NCBI GenBank assembly: GCA_964387625.1
Contig: CAYLWN010000002.1
Location: forward strand, 1 to 64,000
Length of the DNA stretch: 64,000 nt
Direction of reading: 5' to 3'
Origin: CAYLWN01 sp964387625
GTDB lineage: Bacteria; Patescibacteriota; Microgenomatia; UBA10105
The notes beneath the pieces were generated by a model, which saw only the letters and a list, made by a program, of their open reading frames with translations, was not told the origin of the DNA and made no database searches. The first letter of the stretch is position 1. Every line of letters starts with the position of its first letter. Of the stretch, positions 8,671 to 15,662 are shown piece by piece. The translations under genes and the position numbers were made by a program.

Positions 8671-9224
8671 GATTTTTCTAATTCAAAAAAAGTTAAATCA
8701 TATTTAGGAGTTTTCAATTCTTCTTTTTTAATTACTTTATTAAAAGCTGAATAATCGGGGAAAAATGTATCTGCATCAAAATTTCCATGTACAATAGTTA
8801 GATATAATTTGTCTGTAACTTTTATAGCTTGCTTATAAATTTGTCCGCCTCCAATAATAAATATTTCCTGTTGATCATGTTGTTTGCCTAAATTTATAGC
8901 TTCTTCCAAAGAATGTACAATAATAGTTTTATTGTTCGAAACCTGCTTTGCAGGTTGAGAACTATTCATAGATAACTTCTCATTCGGCAAAGCCGAATTC
9001 GAAGAATAAATATATTGATAATTTGCATTGTGAGTTACAATTATATTTGTCCGATTTGGTAAAGGTTTACCAATTGATTCAAATGTAGTCCTTCCCATAA
9101 TTACCGGATGATTTTGGGTAATTTGTTTAAAATGTTTTAAATCTTCGGAAATATGCCAGAGTAATTGTTTATTTTTTCCGAGTTCTCTATTTTCTCCAAT
9201 CGCTGCAATGATACTGGTAATCAT
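8667..9224 (-). CDS. folA: Dihydrofolate reductase with in-frame palindromic insertion
   Basis: Reduces dihydrofolate for thymidylate synthesis; thyA lies upstream on the same strand. Family marks are IAAIGENRELGKNKQLLWHISEDLKHFKQIT, VIMGRTTFESIGKPLPNRTNIIVT, and FIIGGGQIYKQAI. Residues about 72-98 (YSSNSALPNEKLSMNSS and what follows) are encoded by the 81-base cloverleaf element at 8929-9009 and interrupt the loop before the HSLEEAI helix. The total of 185 residues is about 20-27 longer than the family norm, which matches the insertion. The stop overlaps the convergent dus end by four bases. Confidence 0.93.
   Translation of the reverse strand: MITSIIAAIGENRELGKNKQLLWHISEDLKHFKQITQNHPVIMGRTTFESIGKPLPNRTNIIVTHNANYQYIYSSNSALPNEKLSMNSSQPAKQVSNNKTIIVHSLEEAINLGKQHDQQEIFIIGGGQIYKQAIKVTDKLYLTIVHGNFDADTFFPDYSAFNKVIKKEELKTPKYDLTFFELEKS
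8929..9009 (-). repeat. Cloverleaf palindromic element, copy 1 (inside folA)
   Basis: 81 bases, read on the minus strand: outer arm TTATTCTTCGA, hairpin ATTCGGC-TTT-GCCGAAT, middle arm beginning GAGAAGTTATC and ending TAGTTCTC, hairpin AACCTGC-AAA-GCAGGTT, outer arm TCGAACAATAA. The length is a multiple of three and the folA frame passes through it. The other copies are at 13229-13312, 15060-15140 and 44131-44214. Confidence 0.9.
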
Positions 9225-9238
9225 TCTTACTCTCCTTT

Positions 9239-9595
9239 GTCATTCCCGCGAAAGCGGGAATCTCATTTAATTAAATCAAAATATAAATCTTTCCAATCTG
9301 GATTTTCTTTTTCAATTAATTCAATTTTCCATTGTCTGTTCCACTTTTTTAATTGTTTTTCTCTAACAATAGCCTGAATGATGTCAGAGAAAATTTCATA
9401 ATAAACTAATTTATGAACGTAATATTTTTCAGTAAACCCTAGTACTATATTATTTTTATGTTCAAAAACGCGTTTTATTAAATTATTTGTAACACCTATA
9501 TATAAAACTCCTAATTTTTACTGGTTAAAATATATAAATAATATTGCATCTAAGATTCCCATTTTCCTACCTGCGTAGGCAGGCAAGGGAATGAC
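9239..9595. mobile_element. Dispersed inverted-repeat element carrying a GIY-YIG gene
   Basis: The left end GTCATTCCCGCGAAAGCGGG and the right end, from AAGATTCCC to GGGAATGAC through the TACCTGCGTAGGCAGGCA word, match the two halves of the compact 84-base element at 23576-23659 almost base for base. Between the halves lies a broken GIY-YIG nuclease gene instead of the short AT spacer. The outermost nine bases are inverted (GTCATTCCC against GGGAATGAC). This makes the unit look like a gene-bearing form of a small palindromic repeat. Confidence 0.6.
9263..9549 (-). pseudogene. GIY-YIG endonuclease domain protein, frameshifted
   Basis: Reading the minus strand from the ATG at 9549 gives MQYYLYILTSKN; after a frame change near 9513-9517 it continues GVLYIGVTNNLIKRVFEHK, then a segment with GFTEKYYVHKLVYYE, REKQLKKWNRQWKIELIE and a TGA at 9263. 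Together these are the whole single-domain GIY-YIG protein of about 95 residues, with the YYLYIL and GVLYIG strands, the catalytic arginine-helix and the KWNR motif. The frameshift is either a real inactivation or a base error. The gene fills the inside of the repeat element 9239-9595. Confidence 0.75.
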
Positions 9596-9606
9596 ATTTT
9601 TGTTGG

Positions 9607-10608
9607 TTAAAAACCACCAACTACGGTAATATCTCCCTTAATTGGTGGGTGGGGATCATATCCAACTACTTCAAAATCCTCAAATTTGAAATCATCTATG
9701 TTTTTGATTTTTGGATTAATTTTCATAATAGGAAATTTTTTAGGGATGCGTTTAACCTGTTCTTTCATTTGCTTCATATGGTTTTGGTAAATATGCACAT
9801 CACCAAAAGTATGTACGAAATCTCCGGGTTTATAACCTGTAACTTGAGCCAACATCAAGGTTAATAACGCATATGAAGCAATATTAAATGGAACTCCTAA
9901 AAAATAATCAGCACTTCTTTGATACAACAATAATGATAATTTATCACCGGTAATATTTATGTGGTACATGGTGTGGCAAGGAGCAATTACCATAGATGCA
10001 CTGTGACTGCCGGACATTTCATAAATACATCCTGCATTCCAGGCAGAAATTATATAATGTTTTTTTTGAGGGTATTTTTTGATTTTTTCAATAGCCCAAC
10101 CCAATTGATCAATGGTTCGACTTCGCTCACCAAGAGCGGTTTTTATTTTGGGAGGTTTACCATCCGAAGCTTCAGCGAAGGATGGCCATTTTCTCCATTG
10201 AACTCCATAAACCGGACCCAGGTTCCCCCATTTATGTAAAAATTTAGAATCAGTTTTAGCTTTTTCCATAAAAGTTTCAAAAGACATGGATTTCAATTTT
10301 TTATCATTACATGCCCATTGATATTTTTTATAAGCCCATTCATCCCAAATATGCACATTGTTGTCTACCAAATATTTGATATTTGAAGATCCTGACAAAA
10401 ACCAAAGTAATTCGTGAATGATACCCCGATAAAAAGTTTTTTTAGTGGTTAGAAGAGGAAAACCTTTCGATAAGTCAAATCTGATTTGTCTGCCAAAAAC
10501 ACTTTTTAATTTCACACCGGTAGAATGGCTGATTTTCCAAGCACCATTTTTCATAATGTCTTTTGCCAAATCTAAATATTGGTATTCCGGATGAATTTGT
10601 TTTGTCAT
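9607..10608 (-). CDS. thyA: Thymidylate synthase
   Basis: Makes dTMP from dUMP with methylene-tetrahydrofolate; FolA downstream regenerates the folate. Family marks are SVFGRQIRFDLSKGFPLLTTKK, the HELLWFLSGSSNIKYL and NVHIWDEWA segments, GPVYGVQWRKW, the active-site cysteine of VIAPCHTMYHI, QRSADYFLGVPFNIASYALL and the ending PPIKGDITV. At 333 residues it is longer than the 264 of E. coli. Part is an extension after DEWA, shared with longer relatives, and about 24 residues after QWRKW (PSFAEASDGKPP to GERSRT) are encoded by palindromic repeat DNA. The cysteine and nucleotide-binding residues look intact. Confidence 0.95.
   Translation of the reverse strand: MTKQIHPEYQYLDLAKDIMKNGAWKISHSTGVKLKSVFGRQIRFDLSKGFPLLTTKKTFYRGIIHELLWFLSGSSNIKYLVDNNVHIWDEWAYKKYQWACNDKKLKSMSFETFMEKAKTDSKFLHKWGNLGPVYGVQWRKWPSFAEASDGKPPKIKTALGERSRTIDQLGWAIEKIKKYPQKKHYIISAWNAGCIYEMSGSHSASMVIAPCHTMYHINITGDKLSLLLYQRSADYFLGVPFNIASYALLTLMLAQVTGYKPGDFVHTFGDVHIYQNHMKQMKEQVKRIPKKFPIMKINPKIKNIDDFKFEDFEVVGYDPHPPIKGDITVVGGF
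10160..10185. repeat. Palindromic repeat inserted in thyA
   Basis: CCATCC and GGATGG bracket a GAAGCTTCAGCGAA core. On the coding strand it gives the peptide PSFAEASDGK. A GAGCGAAGTCGAACC word of another repeat class is found about 30 bases away (10117-10132) and encodes GERSRT. Both lie in a stretch without counterpart in ordinary thymidylate synthases. A similar GCTAAAGCTTCGGCGGA word occurs upstream of hisC near 25970-25985. Confidence 0.6.
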
Positions 10609-10734
10609 ATTTCTTAAAAATTTATATTAATACGTCTTATTTTATAACACAAAAAAAATATATTTGCATCAGGGTTATTTTGTTAAAAAATTAAAAACTG
10701 TGAACTAGTTTTCCGCCATTTTTTTCTCATTACA

Positions 10735-10851
10735 TTATTTTAGGAATTGAGGAAATGTAAGTATAGTTTTTAGACCAATTGCAGGTAAAATCATATTTGA
10801 AATAACCATGGCAATTAATATAGTTAAAAGAATATATAAAAATAATTTCAT
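10735..10851 (-). CDS. Small single-span membrane protein
   Basis: A 38-residue protein starting at the ATG at 10851 (MKLFLYILLTILIAMVISNM). It is one hydrophobic helix of about 22 residues and a short tail ending TFPQFLK. It starts 12 bases after the stop of the upstream minus-strand gene, so the two are probably cotranscribed. I do not recognise it; a chance reading frame cannot be excluded at this length. Confidence 0.4.
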   Translation of the reverse strand: MKLFLYILLTILIAMVISNMILPAIGLKTILTFPQFLK

Positions 10852-10862
10852 AAAAAACCTTT

Positions 10863-11156
10863 TTAACTTATTCTTACACCGACAAAATCTATTTTGGGAA
10901 ATATGAGTCTTATTGCCCCCCAAAATTTATCTGAAAGACCTCCGGAAAATTTACCATATTGACCGGATTCACTTTTACCACATAATTTTTTTTCATAAAT
11001 ACGGATTAGATCAACCACTTCAGAGCCAATTGCATTAAATTCAGTTTGCCAAATTTCGGGATGTTCGACATATTTATCATGAATATTTCTAAATTTTTTT
11101 AATAATATCTCATTTTCCCTAAGCATTTCCTGAAATAGAGCCTGGTATTTGGTCAT
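10863..11156 (-). CDS. Conserved hypothetical protein (Microgenomates-type)
   Basis: A 97-residue soluble, mostly helical protein: KYQALFQEMLRENEILLKKF at the start, then HDKYVEHPEIWQTEFNAIG, and a C-terminal LSDKFWGAIRLIFPKIDFVG. I have an impression of similar short proteins in other Microgenomates genomes, but no function is known to me. It contains one LCGKSESGQYGKFS segment that looks like a conserved loop. The small membrane protein gene follows 11 bases later. Confidence 0.65.
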   Translation of the reverse strand: MTKYQALFQEMLRENEILLKKFRNIHDKYVEHPEIWQTEFNAIGSEVVDLIRIYEKKLCGKSESGQYGKFSGGLSDKFWGAIRLIFPKIDFVGVRIS

Positions 11157-11338
11157 ATATTTTAAGTATAATTAATTTTTGGTTGATGGCAAGAGGGAAA
11201 TAAGATTATTCTCGTTTGTCAATGCGAGCGAGCCAGAGATACAACAGACGAACGTAGAAATCTACTGATCACTTATATTGAAAAGATTGTATCGTCTTAT
11301 CGTTTATCATAATGATATATGAGTATATACAACTTACC

Positions 11339-11367
11339 TTGAACTCATAGTTAGTAATTAATATAAT
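11339..11367 (+). promoter_or_regulatory. Sigma-70-type promoter of the MFS gene
   Basis: TTGAAC (-35, 11339-11344), a 17-base spacer and the consensus TATAAT (-10, 11362-11367). The ATG of the transporter is only eight bases further on, so the mRNA should be leaderless or nearly so. Confidence 0.7.
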
Positions 11368-11375
11368 ATACCGTT

Positions 11376-12557
11376 ATGTTCAAAAATAATAAGAATTTAT
11401 TGGTTATAGCGGTAATAGCCATTGTTAACGCCTTAGGTTATGGCATCATTATTCCTGTTCTTTATACTTACTCGCAAAAATTCGGATTAACTGATTTTCA
11501 AAATGGGTTGCTTTTCAGTGTTTATTCAGTCGGTCAGTTTATTGCAACGCCAATAATTGGTAGACTTTCTGATAAATTTGGTCGGAAACCATTACTTTTA
11601 ATTTCCTTATTTGGAACCTTTTTATCATTTTTGCTGATGGCTATAGCTTTCAACGGATGGATGTTATTTTTTGCAAGAGCTCTTGATGGAATTACAGCCG
11701 GTAATATTCCGGTTGCTTCAGCTGTAATATCTGATACCACAGCCCCCAAAGACAGAGCCAAAGGATTTGGAATTATTGGCGCTGCTTTTGGTTTTGGATT
11801 TATATTTGGACCGGTAATTTCTGCATTTGCTTCTCCTTATGGACTATCTTTGCCATTTTGGATTGCGGCTATTGTGACTTTAATTTCCGTTATTTTAACC
11901 TGGATCATATTACCGGAAACCAATATTAATAAAAAAGAAATTATTAAAGGGAAATTAATTGATTTTAAAAAATTGTTTACCAGTGTTACAGATCCAAATG
12001 TAGGTACAACACTTTTAGTATCGCTGTTATATTCATTAGCATTCTCATTGTATATTTACGCATTTCAACCATTTGCAGTAAAAACTTTAGGAATGAATGT
12101 AAGTATGATTGCCTTAAACTTTACCGCAATTGGAGTAGTGGGATTGATTGCTCAAGGATTTGTAATTCCAAAAGTCATTAAATTGTGGGGAGAAAAACAG
12201 TTATTAATTTATTCATTTATTGCTACAACAATTACTTTTATAATTTTATTTTTAGCCAAACATTTATGGTTATTTTTAACTATTTCTATCATCCATGCAT
12301 TTTTTAATTCATTTATCAGTCCATTAATTCAGACTATGTTATCGAAAGAAATGGATGAAAAATCTCAAGGTTCCATTTTAGGGCTTAATGCCTCATATAT
12401 AAGTATCGGTACAATTTTTGGGCCAATCATTGGTGGAGCTATTACCACTTTATCTATTGAATTGCCATTCTTATCAGCAGCAGTGGTAGTTTTTACTTGT
12501 TTTATTTTATCTCGAGAAATATTAAAAAAACACTTAGCTAAACAACACGCATTTTAA
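11376..12557 (+). CDS. Major facilitator superfamily transporter (drug-efflux type)
   Basis: A 393-residue integral membrane protein with about 12 hydrophobic spans. The loop motif GRLSDKFGRKPLLL between spans 2 and 3 is the MFS motif A, and the span-5 region IIGAAFGFGFIFGPVISAF is the motif C of drug-proton antiporters in the TetA/Bcr group. It is alone under its own promoter. Substrate unknown. The next gene is convergent and ends three bases away. Confidence 0.88.
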   Translation: MFKNNKNLLVIAVIAIVNALGYGIIIPVLYTYSQKFGLTDFQNGLLFSVYSVGQFIATPIIGRLSDKFGRKPLLLISLFGTFLSFLLMAIAFNGWMLFFARALDGITAGNIPVASAVISDTTAPKDRAKGFGIIGAAFGFGFIFGPVISAFASPYGLSLPFWIAAIVTLISVILTWIILPETNINKKEIIKGKLIDFKKLFTSVTDPNVGTTLLVSLLYSLAFSLYIYAFQPFAVKTLGMNVSMIALNFTAIGVVGLIAQGFVIPKVIKLWGEKQLLIYSFIATTITFIILFLAKHLWLFLTISIIHAFFNSFISPLIQTMLSKEMDEKSQGSILGLNASYISIGTIFGPIIGGAITTLSIELPFLSAAVVVFTCFILSREILKKHLAKQHAF

Positions 12558-12559
12558 AT

Positions 12560-13207
12560 TTATTTAACAATCTTTAAATCCACTAAATTAGGAGTAATAG
12601 TAAATTCAAAAGTTACTGGGAAAGTCTGATTATTCTTGACGTACAAATTTTGATCAGGACTATATGAATAAATAGCAGTTCCGAATTTTTTGGGAACTCC
12701 CATGACAGGTGCAAAATCGTGATTAACTTTTGATAAGACTTCAAGATTTGCAGCATAAGCTACCCAGTTAATCAGTGATGCCAAATGACAAACACCGTTT
12801 CCGCCTAAGCCCCCGACTGACAAATATCCTTCATCAATATAATATTTGGAATTCATTGAAACAGTCGGGTTTTTAAATTCAGGTAAAACATTATTATGAA
12901 ATACAAACGTTTCATTTGGTTTTAAAGTAAAGCTTACCGAAAAAGGTTGTTTGATCTTGTTCCAATCTAGGGGTAGGGGATCCACATCATTTTTTAGATA
13001 ATGCAAGCTCAAAATGATATTGTCAGCAAAAACTGAATTGACAGATTTTTCAGGATAACGGGTAGTTAAATCCAGTTGTCGTTGGGCTAAAATAGTTGGT
13101 TTATTGTTTCCCCACAAAGAGAACGCCTCTGATTTATCAGTTACAGGTATGATAAACAGAGATATTAACAATATGCTTAAAACGGTTAAAATCAATTTTA
13201 TTCTCAT
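12560..13207 (-). CDS. VanW-like secreted or membrane-anchored protein
   Basis: A 215-residue protein with an N-terminal hydrophobic segment (LILTVLSILLISLFIIPV). The body matches the VanW family: a glycine-rich GYLSVGGLGGNGVCHLASLINWVAYAANLEVLSKVNHDFAP block with the family cysteine, and ending strands DQNLYVKNNQTFPVTFEF. VanW proteins are found near cell-wall and vancomycin-resistance genes but their biochemical role is not established. It should act outside the membrane. Upstream lie a cloverleaf element, an intrinsic terminator and a strong promoter. Confidence 0.75.
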   Translation of the reverse strand: MRIKLILTVLSILLISLFIIPVTDKSEAFSLWGNNKPTILAQRQLDLTTRYPEKSVNSVFADNIILSLHYLKNDVDPLPLDWNKIKQPFSVSFTLKPNETFVFHNNVLPEFKNPTVSMNSKYYIDEGYLSVGGLGGNGVCHLASLINWVAYAANLEVLSKVNHDFAPVMGVPKKFGTAIYSYSPDQNLYVKNNQTFPVTFEFTITPNLVDLKIVK

Positions 13208-13228
13208 AAAGTTTGTTTTTTATATAAC

Positions 13229-13312
13229 TTATTGTTCGAATCCCGTTTTACGGGACGAGAACTAAGTTTTTATAAACTTCTCACCCGACATAAAGTCGAG
13301 TTCGAAGAATAA
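13229..13312 (-). repeat. Cloverleaf palindromic element, copy 2 (intergenic)
   Basis: 84 bases in the leader of the VanW-like gene, oriented with that gene. On the minus strand: TTATTCTTCGA, hairpin ACTCGAC-TTTAT-GTCGGGT, middle arm GAGAAGTTTATA to TAGTTCTC, hairpin GTCCCGT-AAA-ACGGGAT, TCGAACAATAA. Pairing is kept although the stem bases differ from the other copies, and two pairs are G-T wobbles on this strand. Confidence 0.9.
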
Positions 13313-13349
13313 GTATTTAATATTTATTAAAGTAATACCCCTGAAAACT

Positions 13350-13377
13350 AAAAAAACTCTTGCAAAAATCAAGAGTT
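13350..13377 (-). terminator. Intrinsic terminator close behind a promoter
   Basis: On the minus strand an eight-base-pair perfect stem AACTCTTG / CAAGAGTT with a seven-base loop is followed at once by a T run. It begins about seven bases after the start predicted from the promoter at 13391-13419. Transcripts would be about 35 bases unless read-through occurs into the VanW-like gene. Confidence 0.65.
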
Positions 13378-13390
13378 ATAATAGGGATCT

Positions 13391-13419
13391 AGTATACTAT
13401 AGGTCTATCAAAATGTCAA
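13391..13419 (-). promoter_or_regulatory. Strong sigma-70-type promoter
   Basis: On the minus strand TTGACA (13419-13414), a 17-base spacer and TATACT (13396-13391). It points toward the terminator at 13350-13377 and then the VanW-like gene. A short hairpin AGCCTC-AAAAT-GAGGCT lies just upstream at 13425-13441. Confidence 0.7.
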
Positions 13420-13489
13420 GTTCCAGCCTCAAAATGAGGCTTTAAGCTTAATTAAGTTTGAGCTTCTAACAGCAGTTACGGATAAAATC

Positions 13490-13518
13490 TTGTAACATAA
13501 CAAAACCTATAGTACAAT
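13490..13518 (+). promoter_or_regulatory. Promoter, leaderless configuration
   Basis: TTGTAA, 17-base spacer, TACAAT (13513-13518), then six bases and the ATG at 13525. No ribosome-binding site can fit in the mRNA. Confidence 0.6.
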
Positions 13519-13524
13519 CATCAA

Positions 13525-14319
13525 ATGTCCAAATTCGAACTATGCGATTATAGACCTTACACTGGTATTAATCTGTATCCAAATTCACGTATACCAATAG
13601 TAATGTATCCTACACAAATTCCGGAAAGTTGGTTTTCTCATAGTGATGGTTGGGAAATAATTAGAACCAGCAAAAATCCCCATTACGAAAGAATACTTTC
13701 TCCAAATATAAAATATACTAGAATAGGGGATGACTCATGCACAAATATTGAAATATGGGAGCAAAGCAATAACTCATTGAGAAAAGAACATCGTAGACAT
13801 CTGCATGCCAGCATAACTGCTAGATTAGACCCAAATTTAAAAGAATTAATCAAACAAATTGCAGAAAAAGAACAAAATTTAGGAAATTGCGCTGATGTTT
13901 TATCCTATGAAGTCGAATTAACTAAGGCAATAACAGCTCAGGTCCCGAAATTATTTTTTTCTGAAAAACAAATAATAGTTGATAACTTTTTAAATATAAC
14001 TACTGAAAAAACAGAACTTGCCAATGATATTTTTGATCTAAAAGACATTAGGGATACTTGCGATTGGCAAGGTTTAAATTCAAGAAAGTTGAGATTTGTT
14101 TTATCAGAAAAAAGTTTTATTATCGAAGTATTAAACGAAGAATACGAAGGTTATTACTTAGTACTTGGGTTTCAAGTTTTTTCAAAAAATTTGGTTGAAC
14201 ATCAATCTAATATATTCAAAGCTTTAAAAGCCGGTAAATTAAATCAAGATACTATAGAAAATTTCATTGATTATTACCTGAGAACAGAATTAAAAGCTAA
14301 CGTGCCATTTATTGCTTAG
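13525..14319 (+). CDS. Hypothetical protein
   Basis: A 264-residue soluble protein that I do not recognise. It has no signal peptide or membrane span. The middle (residues 90-150) is helical and charged (HRRHLHASITARLDPNLKELIKQIAEKEQ); the end (residues 190-240) alternates in the manner of beta strands (KLRFVLSEKSFIIEVLNEEYEGYYLVLGFQVF). Its expression from a good promoter as a probable leaderless mRNA supports a real gene. Composition is like that of its neighbours. Confidence 0.65.
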   Translation: MSKFELCDYRPYTGINLYPNSRIPIVMYPTQIPESWFSHSDGWEIIRTSKNPHYERILSPNIKYTRIGDDSCTNIEIWEQSNNSLRKEHRRHLHASITARLDPNLKELIKQIAEKEQNLGNCADVLSYEVELTKAITAQVPKLFFSEKQIIVDNFLNITTEKTELANDIFDLKDIRDTCDWQGLNSRKLRFVLSEKSFIIEVLNEEYEGYYLVLGFQVFSKNLVEHQSNIFKALKAGKLNQDTIENFIDYYLRTELKANVPFIA

Positions 14320-14393
14320 AAATAGAATTTTTAAAGCTTAGCTTTGAAATTAGGAAGCTTGTCAGAACAACCTATTTAAGACCTCCCTTTTCG

Positions 14394-14402
14394 TGATACA
14401 AT
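14394..14402 (+). promoter_or_regulatory. Extended -10 promoter of ychF, leaderless configuration
   Basis: TGATACAAT with the hexamer at 14397-14402; seven bases separate it from the ATG at 14410. No clear -35 box is seen, as is usual with an extended -10. Confidence 0.5.
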
Positions 14403-14409
14403 TCCTAAT

Positions 14410-15537
14410 ATGAATTTAAAAGTCGGGATTGTGGGATTGCCAAATGCAGGGAAATCAACCTTATTTAACGCGCTTTTGAAAAAACAAGTCGCTTCTGTAG
14501 CTGCTTATCCTTTTTGCACAATTGAACCAAATGTGGGGGTTGTAGCTGTGCCTGATTCAAGACTTGAAAAATTAGCTCAAATTGTTAAACAAGAAATTGG
14601 GATTGTTCCTCCACTTGTTCCTGCTGTAGTTCAATTTGTGGATATTGCGGGATTGGTTAAAGGCGCAGCCAAAGGAGAAGGTTTAGGAAATAAGTTTTTA
14701 TCCCATATCCGGGAATGCGATTTGATTTGTCATGTAGTTCGGGAATTTGATGATAAAGACGTGGTTCACGTAGCAGGAGAAATTGATGTCAAACGCGATA
14801 GAGAAATTATTGAAACAGAATTAATATTTGCGGATTTACAAACATTAGACTCACAAAAAGAACCGAAGGGGTTGATGGAAAAAACTGCTCAGCAAAAATG
14901 GGAATTAATTACTAAATTAAAAGTTGGATTAAACAATGGTAGTTTAGCTAAAGATATTATTACCGATGCAAAAGAAAAAGCATTAATTGCTGATTTGCAT
15001 TTATTAACTGGCAAACCCGTGATGTATGTGGTAAACGTCGGTGAGAATCAGTTGATTAATTATTCTTCGAGTTCGGTTTCACCGAACGAGAAGTTATCAA
15101 TGTTAAGTTCTCACCCGATTTCATCGGGTTCGAACAATAATTCAATTATTATTTCGGCCAAGATTGAAGCAGAGTTGGGAGGACTTCCTGAATCAGAGCA
15201 AAAAGAATATATGATATCTTTGGGTTTGGAAAAATCAGGATTGGAACGCCTGATTCAAAAAGCCTATCAAATGTTGGGCTTGATCTCATTTTTGACAGCC
15301 GGAGAAATTGAAGTAAAAGCTTGGACTATTGAAAAAGGCATGTTAGCTCCTCAAGCAGCCGGAGTCATCCATACTGATTTTGAAAAAGGTTTTATCAAGG
15401 CTGAAGTAATAAGTTTTTCAGATTTAGTTAAATGTGAAACTCGGGTCAAAGCCCGCGAAATGGGAAAACTGCGTTTGGAGGGTAGAGAATATGTGATGCA
15501 GGACGGTGACGTTGTCGAATTTAAAGTAAATGCCTAA
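14410..15537 (+). CDS. ychF: Redox-regulated ATPase YchF (Obg-like) with in-frame palindromic insertion
   Basis: OLA1/YchF-type P-loop ATPase that binds ribosomes. Domains: G1 GLPNAGKSTLFNALLKK, G3 VDIAGLVKGAAKGEGLGNKFLSHIRECDLI, the nucleotide-specificity motif region around NVGE, and the C-terminal TGS domain (LISFLTAGEIEVKAWTIEKGMLAPQAAGVIHTDFEKGFIKAEV). Residues about 217-243 (YSSSSVSPNEKLSMLSSHP and the rest) come from the 81-base cloverleaf element and separate VNVGENQLIN from IIISAKIEAELGGL, which are adjacent in the family. The total of 375 residues is about one insertion longer than expected for this shape. Confidence 0.95.
   Translation: MNLKVGIVGLPNAGKSTLFNALLKKQVASVAAYPFCTIEPNVGVVAVPDSRLEKLAQIVKQEIGIVPPLVPAVVQFVDIAGLVKGAAKGEGLGNKFLSHIRECDLICHVVREFDDKDVVHVAGEIDVKRDREIIETELIFADLQTLDSQKEPKGLMEKTAQQKWELITKLKVGLNNGSLAKDIITDAKEKALIADLHLLTGKPVMYVVNVGENQLINYSSSSVSPNEKLSMLSSHPISSGSNNNSIIISAKIEAELGGLPESEQKEYMISLGLEKSGLERLIQKAYQMLGLISFLTAGEIEVKAWTIEKGMLAPQAAGVIHTDFEKGFIKAEVISFSDLVKCETRVKAREMGKLRLEGREYVMQDGDVVEFKVNA
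15060..15140 (+). repeat. Cloverleaf palindromic element, copy 3 (inside ychF)
   Basis: 81 bases: outer arm TTATTCTTCGA, hairpin GTTCGG-TTTCA-CCGAAC, middle arm GAGAAGTTATC to TTAAGTTCTC, hairpin ACCCGA-TTTCA-TCGGGT, outer arm TCGAACAATAA. The gene frame runs through without a stop. Confidence 0.92.
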
Positions 15538-15590
15538 TTTTAATGTGACATATTGGCGGATATAGAACTTTATGGTAAAATCCTAACATA

Positions 15591-15658
15591 TCCCGATATA
15601 TTGATATAACAATATATCGAGGATATACACGATGCATTTTAAAATGCTATCGGTATAC
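15591..15658. repeat. Two-hairpin repeat upstream of rpsF, copy 1
   Basis: Hairpin A is CGATATATTG, loop ATATAA, CAATATATCG (15594-15619), a perfect ten-base stem. Hairpin B follows as ATATACACGATG, then an A/T-rich self-complementary core and ATCGGTATA. The same words (TGATATAACAAT and ATCGGTATA) recur at 32653-32722 with different stem bases. It forms most of the 125-base spacer before rpsF and may act as a leader structure. Confidence 0.6.
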
Positions 15659-15662
15659 TTTT

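Noticed and set aside
15060..15140. Cloverleaf element as a tRNA gene
   Set aside because: It is 81 bases long and contains TTCGAA, but that word lies in the outer arm, there is no D-loop or T-loop consensus and no anticodon stem of seven-base loop type.
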